Assembly (NCBI RefSeq): GCF_004138295.1
Contig: NZ_SCFM01000004.1
Span: 62,001-126,000, forward strand
From: Ectobacillus funiculus
GTDB taxonomy: Bacteria > Bacillota > Bacilli > Bacillales > Bacillaceae_G
Direction: 5' to 3'
Length of the DNA: 64,000 nt
This document shows positions 51,450 through 61,128 of this stretch, piece by piece (the stretch's first letter is position 1; every line of letters begins with the position of its first letter). The translations under genes and the position numbers were made by a program. The notes under the pieces are model-generated. The model worked only from the letters and a program-made list of their open reading frames with translations. It did not search any database and was not told the DNA's origin.

Positions 51450-53053
51450 TGGCTAAGCAAGAAGTACAAACGACGAACCAAATAACAGGCTCAAAAAAGT
51501 GGTGGGCACTTGCAACGGTCCTTTTGACGATGTTTTTTTCATCAATGGACCAGACAGTTGTATCAACCGCAATGCCCACTGTTATTGGGGATTTACATGG
51601 ATTAAATTTATATGCGTGGGTATTCACGGCATATATGATGGCTTCTTCTGTGACAATTCCGATCTATGGAAAGCTGTCAGATGTTTTCGGGCGTAAGCCG
51701 TTCTATTTATTTGGTCTTATAATGTTTGGAATCGGATCTGCGGTATCAGGGCAGGCACATACGATGACTGAACTAATTTGGGCACGTGCTTTTCAAGGTA
51801 TTGGTGCCGGTGCCATGATGAGTATGCCACGTGCCACAGTGGGTGACATTTTTACGCCAAAAGAACGAGGGAAATGGATGGGCGTTATGATGGCTGTGTT
51901 TGGATTATCCAGCATTATCGGTCCAGCACTGGGCGGATGGATTACGGACACATTTTCATGGAGATGGGTGTTTTATATTAATTTGCCGTTCGCAATACTC
52001 GCTATCATCGGCGTAGCTATAACGTTACCTAAAGTACGGGCAGAACATAGGGTAAAGGTAGATTGGCCCGGTTCTATTATTTTGGTCATTGGATTAATCC
52101 CGATTTTACTTGGTTTTACGTGGGCAGGTACTAAATACGCCTGGGGCTCACCAACTGAAATAATGCTCTTTATTGGCGGTTTAATTGTCCTTTTACTCTT
52201 TGTTTTATGGGAGCGGAAGACGGAAGATCCACTACTTGCACCGTCCTTGTTTAAGAATCGTATTTTTAGTATGTCGTTGATTTTAGGACTCCTGATTGGG
52301 ATGACAATGTTTGGAAGCTTAATGTTCTTGCCTGTCTTTGTTCAAGGAGTACTTGGACTCAATGCACAAAGCAGCGGCTGGGTAATGTCGCCGATGATGC
52401 TTGGTTTTATAGTCGGAAGCATCGTTTCAGGTCAAGTCATGTCTAAAACAGGTCGTTATAAGTACCTTGCACGGATAAGCGGTGCGGTGATAGTGGTGGG
52501 CTCCATATTATTGAATCAAATGAATACCCATACAACATGGATATCAGTTGCTTGTAACATGGTTGTTCTAGGACTTGGAATCGGCTCGTTGATGCCACTT
52601 ATGAATATGGTTGTTCAAAATGCGTTCCCTTACAAAATGATGGGTACCGTGAACTCAACACAGCAATTCGTGAGTTCACTTGGAGGAGTGATTGCCTCAC
52701 CCATTTTTGGTTCCATTCTAAACAAATCATTCAATGAAAAGTTTAACGAGACGCTGCCAGCTTCTTTGCAACAGTTAAAAAGTAAGTTGGTTGAACTAAA
52801 TCCACAAGCACTTTTGACTTCTGAAGCACAACATGCAATTACTGCTCAATTTAATATGTTTGGTACTGCGGGGCATCAGATGTATCTTCAATTTATGGAT
52901 GCGGTGAAGGCTTCGTTAACATATGGTATTCAACGCCTTTTCATGGTTGGATTAATTTTCGCCATTCTTAGCCTCATCGGAACCTTCTTTTTACCAGAGG
53001 TTAAACTTAAAGGTAGGGAATATTTTCAGTCGGAATCCTCAAGGGAACACTAA
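51449..53053 (+). CDS. MFS drug exporter, DHA2 (EmrB/QacA) family
   Basis: A 534-residue, 14-helix transporter. 'MDQTVVSTAMPTVIGDL' near residue 31 (motif D1), 'GKLSDVFGRKPFY' near 73 (motif A), and 'GLSSIIGPALGGWITD' near 151 (motif C) are all clear. A loop of about 60 residues before the last helix is typical of DHA2. It is proton-driven export of toxic or lipophilic compounds. Start is GTG after AAGGGGGAA, one base overlapping the ruined marR stop. With the regulator broken, expression may be constitutive (inference). Confidence 0.88.
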   Translation: MAKQEVQTTNQITGSKKWWALATVLLTMFFSSMDQTVVSTAMPTVIGDLHGLNLYAWVFTAYMMASSVTIPIYGKLSDVFGRKPFYLFGLIMFGIGSAVSGQAHTMTELIWARAFQGIGAGAMMSMPRATVGDIFTPKERGKWMGVMMAVFGLSSIIGPALGGWITDTFSWRWVFYINLPFAILAIIGVAITLPKVRAEHRVKVDWPGSIILVIGLIPILLGFTWAGTKYAWGSPTEIMLFIGGLIVLLLFVLWERKTEDPLLAPSLFKNRIFSMSLILGLLIGMTMFGSLMFLPVFVQGVLGLNAQSSGWVMSPMMLGFIVGSIVSGQVMSKTGRYKYLARISGAVIVVGSILLNQMNTHTTWISVACNMVVLGLGIGSLMPLMNMVVQNAFPYKMMGTVNSTQQFVSSLGGVIASPIFGSILNKSFNEKFNETLPASLQQLKSKLVELNPQALLTSEAQHAITAQFNMFGTAGHQMYLQFMDAVKASLTYGIQRLFMVGLIFAILSLIGTFFLPEVKLKGREYFQSESSREH

Positions 53054-53672
53054 AATGAGTTGTTAGACTAATTAAAAGTATCTATTTGCATACTTTATCT
53101 CCTACCCATTCATTCTTTTGAGAATTGAAATAAATTTAGCTAAAGGTACTAGCTTTACATCAACAAAAAATGTATGTAGCAGAACCTGAAAAAATATTTT
53201 CACTTCCTTATATAACCCAGAATAGAAAGCGGATGCGTTCCTACACCTTCCTTATTATTGACACTTCCATTTCCCTTTTGTATCCTTACCGGCGCAAGTA
53301 TTCAGTCATCATCGTCTTACCTAAATATTCCTCCCAAAATAAGATTAAGAGCACCTGGGTGCTCTTAATCTTAAATTCATTCTTATCTTAATGTTCCTAC
53401 CTCAGTTAACACTGCACTAAATCCCTTGCTTCCTTCATTTCAGAAGATCAACTATGGGATTTCATGTAGGTTCCTTTATTAATGTCATCCCTTTGCAATA
53501 AATTATTCAGGAAGTACCTACTTTTTATGGACCCTCTGAAAGAAGTCCCCAAATCATAAAATTTTGGTATTAAGAGTAAGTATATCGTCCAGGCTCATCT
53601 CGTACAACCTGAATACTATAATTAGCGAAAACAAGCTGAATAATTCTGCCACGTACGGAAGGAAGGCATTTT
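53054..53672. other. Gene-free stretch with terminator
   Basis: About 620 bases. It contains the strong hairpin at 53340. A frame at 53170-53391 has no ribosome site. Probable sporulation-type promoter sequence near 53620 (CATCTCGTAC, GAATACTATA) precedes the DUF1259 gene, unproven. Confidence 0.5.
53340..53373. terminator. Perfect-palindrome terminator
   Basis: TAAGATTAAGAGCACC pairs perfectly over 16 bases with GGTGCTCTTAATCTTA around a two-base loop. Confidence 0.7.
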
Positions 53673-54209
53673 ATGTATTCAAACAGTTGGGAATATATAG
53701 GTGATAAGAACCATCATTCAAATACCTGTCATTGTTCAAACACTGATTGTCATTCAAATAACGATCGTTATTCAAATGCCGATCGTTACTCAAACCAATC
53801 CAGTCGGCAGCTACCTAAAGCACAATTATGTGATGAGTTTGCAAGAATCTTAGGTGGGTCAGGAATGGTTACTCCGAAGGGAGTATGTTTAGTACAAAAG
53901 TTTCGCGACATCAATTTTACTATTCTTGGACGTAGAACGGAATCTCCGCTAGTTAATCCTCAATTTTTCTCATTTGAGGGCTTAGATAGCAGAGGCAATG
54001 CATTAAATTTAGGAGAAACAGTTCTTTTACAAGAAGAAGTTAATCCATTATTAACTGAACTTCGAGAAAAAAATATTATCGTTACAGCCCTTCATAATCA
54101 CTGGTTATTTGAAGAGCCACGTGCTATGTATATGCACTTTGAATCCGTTGAACCACCATTAGTTTTTGCCAAAAAAGTAAGAGAAGCATTTAGGGTATTA
54201 AAAGCGTAG
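53673..54209 (+). CDS. DUF1259 protein with His/Cys/Asn-Ser-rich N-terminus
   Basis: A 178-residue protein. Residues 48-176 are a DUF1259 domain, with 'LPKAQLCDEFARILGGSGMVTPKGVCLVQKFRDI' and 'NIIVTALHNHWLFEEPRAMYMHFES'. The His pairs are the likely metal or ligand residues. The first 47 residues are low-complexity, made of H/Y/C-S-N triplets (HHSNTCHCSNTDCHSNNDRYSN), a style seen in Bacillus spore-surface proteins and in the CotB tail here. No signal peptide. GGAAGGAAGG precedes the ATG. Spore-coat location is a guess from the N-terminus. Confidence 0.75.
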   Translation: MYSNSWEYIGDKNHHSNTCHCSNTDCHSNNDRYSNADRYSNQSSRQLPKAQLCDEFARILGGSGMVTPKGVCLVQKFRDINFTILGRRTESPLVNPQFFSFEGLDSRGNALNLGETVLLQEEVNPLLTELREKNIIVTALHNHWLFEEPRAMYMHFESVEPPLVFAKKVREAFRVLKA

Positions 54210-54289
54210 TCAGACTATCAGAGGCAAACTGTACGTCAGAGGGATTTCCCCTCTGATGTTTTCTTTTTGTATATTATAGATTAGAATTC

Positions 54290-54631
54290 TTATTTATTTC
54301 CTGGAGCAGGATGATCCACTCCCTTTACATGGTGTCTATGTCCATTATCCTCAGTTGTATAAAAATCGTAATAATGAACGTGCATTCCACTTCCAACAGG
54401 AATAGCTGGTCCTGAATACGCCTTATAATGATGGGTATGTCCATCTTCAAATACAACAGACCCCTCCGTATAATGAATATGACCCCCATCCTGTGTCGGA
54501 ATTGGTGGAGATGTTACATCCAAACATTGATGCACATGGCCGTTCTCTACGGATGTATAATCAACAGATCCATGGTTATGATGTGGTACGAATCCAGAAA
54601 CAAAATCATCTTTCCCTACTTTTTTATTCAA
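54290..54631 (-). CDS. YmaF-family His-rich protein
   Basis: A protein of about 113 residues with five spaced His motifs: 'PHHNHGSVDY', 'NGHVHQCLDV', 'GGHIHYTEGS', 'DGHTHHYKAY' and 'GHRHHVKGV'. This periodic HGH pattern defines the YmaF family. It is probably metal binding. TTG 54631 is chosen because GAGGTGAG lies five bases before; a GTG three codons upstream falls within that ribosome site. Function unknown, likely spore or stress related. Confidence 0.8.
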   Translation of the reverse strand: MNKKVGKDDFVSGFVPHHNHGSVDYTSVENGHVHQCLDVTSPPIPTQDGGHIHYTEGSVVFEDGHTHHYKAYSGPAIPVGSGMHVHYYDFYTTEDNGHRHHVKGVDHPAPGNK

Positions 54632-54981
54632 TCTACTCACCTCTTGTACATAAAGATTAATTCTATAAACTATATGCTTAGAGCAAAAAGATGATTCTTA
54701 ACAGCGTCTTTTTCACACTTGTGTATCCTATACATGCGAAATCACCATAATGCTCAAAAGCAGAAGTTATTAATTTCTTAAGATCCGTATTTTGACGATG
54801 GGTCCACTTTATTGTTGTGTGTTATGATTATTCTGTTCGCAGGTTTCAGTGAAAGTAAGTTAGGTTTGCACAATTAGATCTTTATTCCTAAAAATTTGTA
54901 TAGAAACGAGGGCGTTTATTTGAGACCTACGATGCCCGTTGAATGATCCAACTTACTAAAACTATTGTGGGAGGGGTGTGC
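54632..54981. other. Gene-free stretch
   Basis: About 350 bases with no frame of interest. It contains promoter space for the two flanking divergent genes; TGTTATGATTATTC near 54819 could be a -10 region for the plus strand. Confidence 0.4.
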
Positions 54982-55635
54982 TTGAAGATACTAGTTTTTG
55001 GAGCAACAGGACCTACTGGTCAACAGATTGTTAATCAGGGTCTCGAATTAGGATATGAAATGACAGCGTTCGTTAGGAATTCAGACAGGTTACCTATCAG
55101 TCATCCAAAACTAAACATCATCACTGGAGATGTATTAGATACGAAAAGAGTACTGAATGCAGTACAAGGACATGGTGTGGTAATTAGTGCTCTAGGTAAT
55201 GGTAAATCACTTAAAGGAAATGTCTTTTCCGTAGGTACAAAAAACATCGTCGATGCAATGGAAATGAGTGCATGTAAACGAGTCATTATCATGTCGGCAT
55301 TTGGCGTGGATAAAAGCATTACTGAGGTACCAATTCTACTTAAAGTTATTTATAAAACACTTTTAAAGAAAACTTTCGATGATAAAGCTCTGGGGGAAAA
55401 GTATTTAAAACAAAGTAATTTAGATTGGACATTGATTCATCCAGTAATACTAACAAATCAACTGAAGTCATCAACCTATCAATTCGGGGAGAACATTGAC
55501 ATAGGAGTAATCCCGAAGATATCACGTGCAGATGTTGCAGAACTTATGCTTAAGCTGGTTGATGATCAAACATCCATAAGACAAACTATTGTTATTAGTA
55601 ATTATAATGGTCAGAGGAATCTAGACACGAAATAA
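54982..55635 (+). CDS. NAD(P)-binding NmrA/atypical-SDR protein
   Basis: A 217-residue Rossmann protein. 'KILVFGATGPTGQQIVNQGLE' at the N-terminus carries the GATGxTG loop, with 'DVLDTKRVLNAVQGHGVVISALG' near 55 and 'CKRVIIMSAFGVDKS' near 100. The active Tyr-x-x-x-Lys is replaced by 'KALGEKYLKQSNLDWTLIHP', typical of NmrA-like and atypical SDRs acting as reductases or redox sensors. TTG 54982 is used, with GGGAGGGG upstream. Confidence 0.82.
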   Translation: MKILVFGATGPTGQQIVNQGLELGYEMTAFVRNSDRLPISHPKLNIITGDVLDTKRVLNAVQGHGVVISALGNGKSLKGNVFSVGTKNIVDAMEMSACKRVIIMSAFGVDKSITEVPILLKVIYKTLLKKTFDDKALGEKYLKQSNLDWTLIHPVILTNQLKSSTYQFGENIDIGVIPKISRADVAELMLKLVDDQTSIRQTIVISNYNGQRNLDTK

Positions 55636-55683
55636 AGAAATGTTAAAATATGGATCTTTCTTCAAAAATGCTCTTAAAGTAAG

Positions 55684-56322
55684 TTAAGAGCATTTTTGTA
55701 AAATTGACAAGCCCTTCTGTAAATTGACACCAGTGTGCTCCATTACATATCGTTCTTTTCTTCTAATGCCATTAAAAGTGCGTTCTGCTTCCTCTACATA
55801 ATGCTGATCAATATATTGATTGATAGATGCAAATAACTTTTTGCTTAAAACGAAAGATTTTTTGTCAAAAACAACTAAATAAACGAGCATATCGTGATGT
55901 AATAAAAATGAACTGATGGTGGAAACCGCAATTTGCAATGCTTCCTCTTTTGGATAACCGTATATACCAGTCGAAATCAATGGAAAAGAGACGGACTCAC
56001 ATTGATAATTTTTTGCTAGCTCTAAAGAATTATAGTAAGATGCCTTTAACAAATCTGCTTCTTGGTTTGAACCACCTTGCCAAATAGGTCCTGGTGTATG
56101 AATGATAAATTTTGCGTCCAAATTAAATCCATCGGTAATAACTGCTTGTCCAATCCTGCATCCACCGATTTTATCGCATGCTTCTTGCAGTTCATCGATA
56201 CCCGCCGTACGAAATATAGCACCACATACACCACCACCCATTTTCAGTGATGTATTCGCGGCATTCACAATCGCATCTACATCCATCTTTGTAATATCAT
56301 TGCGGACGATTTCTAATGGCAT
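55684..56322 (-). CDS. Macro domain protein (ADP-ribosyl/O-acetyl-ADP-ribose hydrolase)
   Basis: A 212-residue protein. The macro domain fills the first 175 residues: 'DVDAIVNAANTSLKMGGGVCGAIFRTAG' near 14 (Asn and Gly loop that holds ADP-ribose), 'KFIIHTPGPIWQGG' near 69 and 'VSFPLISTGIYGYP' near 106. It removes ADP-ribose adducts or deacetylates O-acetyl-ADP-ribose. The last 40 residues are a basic helical extension. GGGGGAAG precedes the ATG. Stands alone. Confidence 0.88.
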   Translation of the reverse strand: MPLEIVRNDITKMDVDAIVNAANTSLKMGGGVCGAIFRTAGIDELQEACDKIGGCRIGQAVITDGFNLDAKFIIHTPGPIWQGGSNQEADLLKASYYNSLELAKNYQCESVSFPLISTGIYGYPKEEALQIAVSTISSFLLHHDMLVYLVVFDKKSFVLSKKLFASINQYIDQHYVEEAERTFNGIRRKERYVMEHTGVNLQKGLSILQKCS

Positions 56323-56346
56323 AATATCTTCCCCCTTCCCTACAAC

Positions 56347-56586
56347 TTAGTAATAGAAGCAAGAGCAGTTGACTTCACATGATTTTGAGTGGCGGTGAGC
56401 AAAATGTTCTTCCCGAATATCGCCGGATTTTACAATAAGGGTTTCATCACAGTAAGGACAGCGAAAAGCGCCTTTCTCAGCTCGCTTTTTGAGCTGCTCA
56501 ATTTCATCTTTGGTATCGGATTTTGATTCTAAGTACACTCTTAAATCAAAGTGATTGCCCTCATATAACGCTTCTTGCAAAATCAT
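56347..56586 (-). pseudogene. CoiA-like competence protein, 5' fragment
   Basis: 79 residues. 'KRAEKGAFRCPYCDETLIVKSGDIREEHFAH' has the CxxC and HFAH pattern of the CoiA N-terminal zinc-binding domain. Full CoiA proteins continue for 250 or more residues with a nuclease-like domain, which is missing: the frame ends right after 'SCEVNCSCFYY'. Ribosome site and start are intact. It is therefore a truncated gene or a stand-alone CoiA N-domain. Confidence 0.62.
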
Positions 56587-57135
56587 CCACTCCCTTTATA
56601 TAGTCGTAGAATAAATTTTCTTTCTCTACTAATGGAAATATAAGCTAAGATACTATATGTAATATTTTATCATCCTCCATTAAAATTGGTAATATTATGT
56701 AGGGGGTCACCTTATTCACCTTTTCCAATTAAAACTATTAATACGAAGACTGAATGAGAAAAACAGATTTAAAGAAATTCACAACATAAAAAATAAAAAG
56801 CCCCGAAAACATCGAGACTTTCAGCTATGAATATATAACAGAAAAAGTGCACAACAGTAAATAAGTGAAGTACCTTTATCTCAGGCCATGCTAAAGGACA
56901 GCATCTATGATTTATTAATTTTAAATAAATTAAAGTTTACTAATATAACTATTTAAGATAAAAATGAGAAAAATAACGACTTTATACTCTGAATTTATTT
57001 TTTTAATATATGATAAAGCGTGCGAAGCATAGAGATTTTTATCTTACGGGATAGGACATAAATATAAAACCCGACTTATAACATACTGTACAGAAAAAGG
57101 GGCCAAGATTTCATCTCAACCCCCACCCTTTTTTA
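56587..57135. other. Gene-free stretch
   Basis: About 550 AT-rich bases. Weak hairpins near 56800 and 57090 and no usable frame. Possibly the lost remainder of the CoiA-like gene's surroundings. Confidence 0.4.
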
Positions 57136-57342
57136 CTAAGCTTCTTCAATCTCTTCAAAATCGAAATCTAAATCATTTTCAAACATATATGTAATAAAAT
57201 CTTCTTTTTTATTTTGAAGTGCATGATATTCTAAATTATCTTTTATCTTCCCCCACATTTCTTCGTATTCCCTTAAATGTAGTTCGTGTAGCTCCTGTTC
57301 AGTCAAGATAGCACCAGTATTCACATTTCGATATCTTCTCAT
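57136..57342 (-). CDS. Hypothetical acidic protein, 68 residues
   Basis: The ATG at 57342 is eight bases after AAAAGGAG. The product begins 'MRRYRNVNTGAILTEQELHELH' and ends in an acidic tail 'DLDFDFEEIEEA'. It probably forms two helices. Similar short unknowns occur in Bacillus. Convincing ribosome site; function unknown. Confidence 0.65.
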   Translation of the reverse strand: MRRYRNVNTGAILTEQELHELHLREYEEMWGKIKDNLEYHALQNKKEDFITYMFENDLDFDFEEIEEA

Positions 57343-57494
57343 ATTCAATCCACTCCTTTTCAATGAACAACAATAATTACATTCTGACAACCATACTTCC
57401 CTAATGTAATTTTTTTATTCTTATTATGAGTTACTTTATAAGAAAACTAACTGAAAAGGAGTTGTCGATACAGCTTAGATTTTAGTTTAAGACA

Positions 57495-58247
57495 TTAATT
57501 ATCCCGCCCTTCAAGTTTTGTAGATTTTACAATTAAAAAGGATGGTTTTCTTAGTTCGTTTTTTATCTTCGGCATAGCATCTAACCCTGCTTTTATGGGA
57601 ACTGGTTCTACAAGTTGTTCAAGCTGAAATCCGTTTATTATTAATTGATTGATAAGGGTGGAGAATGTGCGATGGTATTTCACCACTCCATCGATATACC
57701 AAAATTGTGTGCGCTCCCCTTCCTCTTGGTAGTTATCCACCGGAAAGTACAGCGTATCTCCATTCTCATCTGTTATCCAACCGTCCATTTTCTTTCTTGC
57801 TGTAACAATAGGATGTTCTGTAGAAAAAATAAATGTCCCCCCTTTTTTTAAATAATTATTTATCTTTTTTATCGCATCGCTGTAATCTTTTATATAGTGA
57901 AGCGCAAGGGAACTGACCACTACATCAAAATAACCTATCGGTAGTTCTAATTCTTCTATAGAGCTATTTATATAGCTGATTTCAGCATATGAATTGTGTT
58001 GTCTTGCAACATCAGTCATATTTTTAGAAATATCTACCCCAACTACCTCTATTGCCCCTTTTGTTACACAGTACCTTGTGAACTCACCCATACCACACCC
58101 TAAGTCTAATATCTTTTTATTTGTCAGATCTGGTAAGGTTTCTTTGAATGCTGGTTGTTCAACAAAATTATTGTAATTAATCCCAGAGTCACGTAATTTC
58201 CTGTATTCTTCAAAAAAGGTGGGATTATCATAGATGTTTTGTTTCAT
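57495..58247 (-). CDS. Class I SAM-dependent methyltransferase
   Basis: A 250-residue methyltransferase. Motif I 'KILDLGCGMGEFTRYC' near residue 46, 'VVGVDISKNMTDVA' near 68 and 'YFDVVVSSLALHYIKDY' near 107 (motif II/III). The C-terminal half has 'FIFSTEHPIV' and aromatic-rich strands, resembling UbiE/Tam-like enzymes on small molecules. ATG 58247 follows a GGGGG ribosome site. Methyl acceptor unknown. Confidence 0.85.
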   Translation of the reverse strand: MKQNIYDNPTFFEEYRKLRDSGINYNNFVEQPAFKETLPDLTNKKILDLGCGMGEFTRYCVTKGAIEVVGVDISKNMTDVARQHNSYAEISYINSSIEELELPIGYFDVVVSSLALHYIKDYSDAIKKINNYLKKGGTFIFSTEHPIVTARKKMDGWITDENGDTLYFPVDNYQEEGERTQFWYIDGVVKYHRTFSTLINQLIINGFQLEQLVEPVPIKAGLDAMPKIKNELRKPSFLIVKSTKLEGRDN

Positions 58248-58582
58248 CCCCCAAACTCCCCTCTGCATCATTAAAAATAGTTGAAGTGTGCCCCTTTTTT
58301 CATCCAGCGAACTTATCTCATTTACTTAATTAAGAACAAAAAAAGGAGCTGTCATAAACAACACCCTTATTTCATCAATATGTTCTCTATTATTATTAAA
58401 GTCTCCTGCCCATTAGCATATATGGTCCGCAAAAGGGTTTAGGAGTTAGGATTCCTTTTCTTCAAAGTAAGAGTTCTTCTCTTGCCAAAGCCAAAAAACG
58501 GTCAGAAGTTGTACCTTCACCGTTTTTAATCCGCTATACATCCCTATCACAGCAATATTTTACAGATTCTGTCGAACGACAA
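58248..58582. other. Gene-free stretch with terminator
   Basis: About 335 bases. AAAAAACGGTCAGAAG...CCGTTTTT near 58494-58530 is a terminator-like inverted repeat. Nothing else is recognisable. Confidence 0.45.
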
Positions 58583-58750
58583 CTACTTTATAAATAATTC
58601 ATAAATTTTTTCGACACTGTATAAAACCACTCCAATTCCTGTCAAGCCTATAGCAGTCCAAACAATTTCTTTTACGTTCTGTTTTGCCTTCGGATGAACA
58701 AGAGGTCTTTCATCTGTGCTCATTTGTTGATTCTTTTCCAATTCGTCCAT
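58583..58750 (-). CDS. Small single-span membrane protein, 55 residues
   Basis: Starts MDELEKNQQMSTDE (ATG 58750 after GGAGGGG). It has a charged N-terminus, a basic segment 'HPKAKQNVKE', one membrane helix 'IVWTAIGLTGIGVVLYSV' and a short tail. It is probably a small envelope protein. No family recognised. Confidence 0.6.
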   Translation of the reverse strand: MDELEKNQQMSTDERPLVHPKAKQNVKEIVWTAIGLTGIGVVLYSVEKIYELFIK

Positions 58751-59022
58751 AATCGGCCCCTCCGTCAATTCCCATTTACTCTAATATATTCTGAAGGTAA
58801 TGGAACAGCGTGGGCGCCATTTATATTGTAAGCAAGCATATTAGCTTTTACGTACAATGTACCATTTTCTATGTACTCCTAGGTCATAACGGTCTAATCC
58901 TCTAATCCGTTTTGTCAGTAGACCCAATAACAACGATTGCTTTAAAATTTTAAAGGACAAAAAAAGAAAGGATAAGCTCCTTCCGAATCTTAGAACGTAC
59001 CATATAAGACGAATAGACTATC

Positions 59023-59415
59023 CTACGAATTGATTATTATGCCTTCGGACGTTGTTTGTAAACGATGAAAATATAAAACAAGGAAACTTATCTCTGCTTC
59101 AGATAAAGTAATATTAGGGAAAAACTGCTTGAAGATATTAGTAGCGATTTCTTTGTATCCATTATAGTCTATTTCAAGAGCAGCTGCCTGAAACCAAGGT
59201 TTTCCTTGTATCATAGTATTATTGCATATTCTTTCAATTAATCTGCAAACATGGCTTACATAAGAAAGACTAACGATATCTGCTTCATGAATGATTCTAT
59301 GCAGTTGAAGTTCTGTTTGCGAAATAATGAAAGGCAGGTACATTTGAACCTGTGATAAGTGTTCAGTGGAATTTATGAATTTGGTTATTGTATTTTGGAA
59401 TGGAATGAAAAACAT
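59023..59415 (-). CDS. Stand-alone PRD domain protein
   Basis: A 130-residue protein equal to one PTS-regulation domain. Five-helix pattern with 'AALEIDYNGYKEIATNIFKQFFPNITLSEAEISFLVLYFHRL' in the second half; in full antiterminators a His in PRD is phosphorylated by PTS proteins, but here the His positions are changed. The RNA-binding CAT domain of BglG/LicT is absent. ATG 59415 follows AAGGAG at eight bases. It is the second of a pair with the gene below. Confidence 0.7.
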   Translation of the reverse strand: MFFIPFQNTITKFINSTEHLSQVQMYLPFIISQTELQLHRIIHEADIVSLSYVSHVCRLIERICNNTMIQGKPWFQAAALEIDYNGYKEIATNIFKQFFPNITLSEAEISFLVLYFHRLQTTSEGIIINS

Positions 59416-59550
59416 AGATAACACTCCTTATAAAGAAAAAAGAATACCCATATTATGCTGCAATTCCATTATGTTCTTATTTAAACATATATGAGATAAT
59501 TCTTTGCTTATTCTTATTTAGGAGTAGATACTATGTTTCTTCCAACATGA

Positions 59551-59907
59551 TTAATGCCTATTTATGATTCTATAGGCAAGAGCTTGTTTCATTGCAATAA
59601 GAAAGTGTTCTACACATTCTTTTATTTCCTTGCTTAAAGCCTTTTTTTGTATCATTTTATGATGAAGATATGCAATCATGGATTGGCTGCATACACAGAC
59701 GTAAAGTATATCTGCAACTTCCCCTTTCATAATTGATGGAACCCAGGTACTTTCTTCAAAATCGAGTTCCTTTTTATACACAAGGCGATCCCCAATTAAT
59801 TGCAAAATATGTGTCTGACTTGTATCATTTTGTAAGATTGCCTCTACACATCCATCAATAAACATCTCTTCAGCTTCTTTGTATATAACCAACGTTTCGA
59901 GTTGCAT
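59551..59907 (-). CDS. Hypothetical protein paired with the PRD gene, 118 residues
   Basis: Begins 'MQLETLVIYKEAEEMFIDGCVEAIL' and is helical, with 'GEVADILYVCVCSQSMIAYLHHKMIQKK' in the middle. Possibly a diverged PRD-like or PTS-linked helical domain; not recognised. TGAGGAGG lies before the ATG. It is followed 135 bases later by the PRD gene on the same strand, so they may form an operon that senses sugar-transport state. Confidence 0.55.
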   Translation of the reverse strand: MQLETLVIYKEAEEMFIDGCVEAILQNDTSQTHILQLIGDRLVYKKELDFEESTWVPSIMKGEVADILYVCVCSQSMIAYLHHKMIQKKALSKEIKECVEHFLIAMKQALAYRIINRH

Positions 59908-60199
59908 AGGTTATACCTCCTCAAAATGACTTTGCATACATACTATATACTAGATGTCATTTGTGTAGAACCATAAGAATATTTGTAAATGCTAATCTAA
60001 CTTTATGTAAACGTTGTCGTTTGGTGCACGATTCCTAATGGATCACTTTCCCCACTCAGCTTGACGTGCTTTAGTAAAGTTGGGAGTTCATATTGGGCGC
60101 AAAGAATCAATGTGTCTAGAAAACTGCCAACATCCCTTCAGTTAAACAATCTGAAAGGGTGTTGTGTTCACACAATTAGCATTGATGGAAGTAAATAAG

Positions 60200-60556
60200 T
60201 TATGTTCTTAAACTTTGATACCAAGTTATAGCTTTTCGTTCAATCTTGAATATGAATTGTTCTTTTCCTTTAATGTAGGAGTTAACATCATAAAGAAAAC
60301 GTTGTGACAATTCCTCTTTTAAGTCTCCATACTTTTTCGAATCATTTGGATGTGCCCGCAAATAATCTCGAAATGCAAGATGACGTTCAATTTGAGAATT
60401 GCCCAATTCATCAATATGTACATGATGAGTTCTGTTGTCTCCTCCTTTTTGGAAGTATCGCCGTCCAGTTATCCCGTTTTCCCCCTTAGATTCATAACCA
60501 ATGGAAATCATCGCTGTTTTAAAGCTATCAACCTTACTCTCCTCTAAAAATTGCAT
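60200..60556 (-). pseudogene. GrpB/UPF0157 family protein, 5'-truncated
   Basis: Keeps the C-terminal ~115 residues: 'YESKGENGITGRRYFQKGGDNRTHHVHIDELG' and 'RHLAFRDYLRAHPNDSKKYGDLKEELSQRF'. The N-terminal third with the usual HIGSTSV motif of the nucleotidyltransferase-like core is absent; upstream codons are unrelated. It is a truncated copy, not expected to be active. Confidence 0.75.
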
Positions 60557-60874
60557 TTTATTTCTGATTGTAAATAAGCTCAATACGATTATTAAATAAA
60601 ACTTAAAATTAACATGAAAGTTGAGCAGAACCTCCAATCTGCTCGTTCTAAAGTATATTGGCGCTCCATATCTTCTTCCCATTTTTCTGGATCATGCCAT
60701 CTTTCACCATCACATTATCAGGTTGCGAAAAGTGTCTTTAAGAACAGTATCATTTTTTAAAATTTTTATAGCGGTAATTTGGTCTAAATCGAACTATAAT
60801 CATATATTTTATATGAAGAATGCACTACAAGCATTTTTCTGTAACACATACCACATGAAATAGGTGAGACCAAA
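60557..60874. other. Gene-free stretch
   Basis: About 320 bases of AT-rich DNA. No frame with a ribosome site; the promoter of the next small gene should lie near 60790-60850. Confidence 0.4.
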
Positions 60875-61096
60875 ATGTTTAATGTTTATTTTTTTGAGAA
60901 TAAAAATCCTTTATTGAGTCAGTTTCTTAAACGTGTCCCAGCTGTAGGTGAGGCTTTAACGATTAAAGGTCGTAAAGGCACAGTTTCAACTGTTACTAAT
61001 ATTGATGAAAAAAATATTCATGTGCAAGTTATCTTAGAAAACGTTAACAAAAGTAAAGTTACTACTGTAGATAATTCGAAGAAAAAAAGAAGGTAA
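60875..61096 (+). CDS. Hypothetical basic protein, 73 residues
   Basis: Begins 'MFNVYFFENKNPLLSQFLKRVPAVGEALTIKGRKG' with a beta-rich middle 'HVQVILENV' and a Lys/Arg tail. It is typical of small Bacillus unknowns. AGGTGAG precedes the ATG and a clean terminator follows. Function unknown. Confidence 0.65.
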   Translation: MFNVYFFENKNPLLSQFLKRVPAVGEALTIKGRKGTVSTVTNIDEKNIHVQVILENVNKSKVTTVDNSKKKRR

Positions 61097-61128
61097 GTGA
61101 TTGGTTAAGAGTAAGATACAAAAACACA

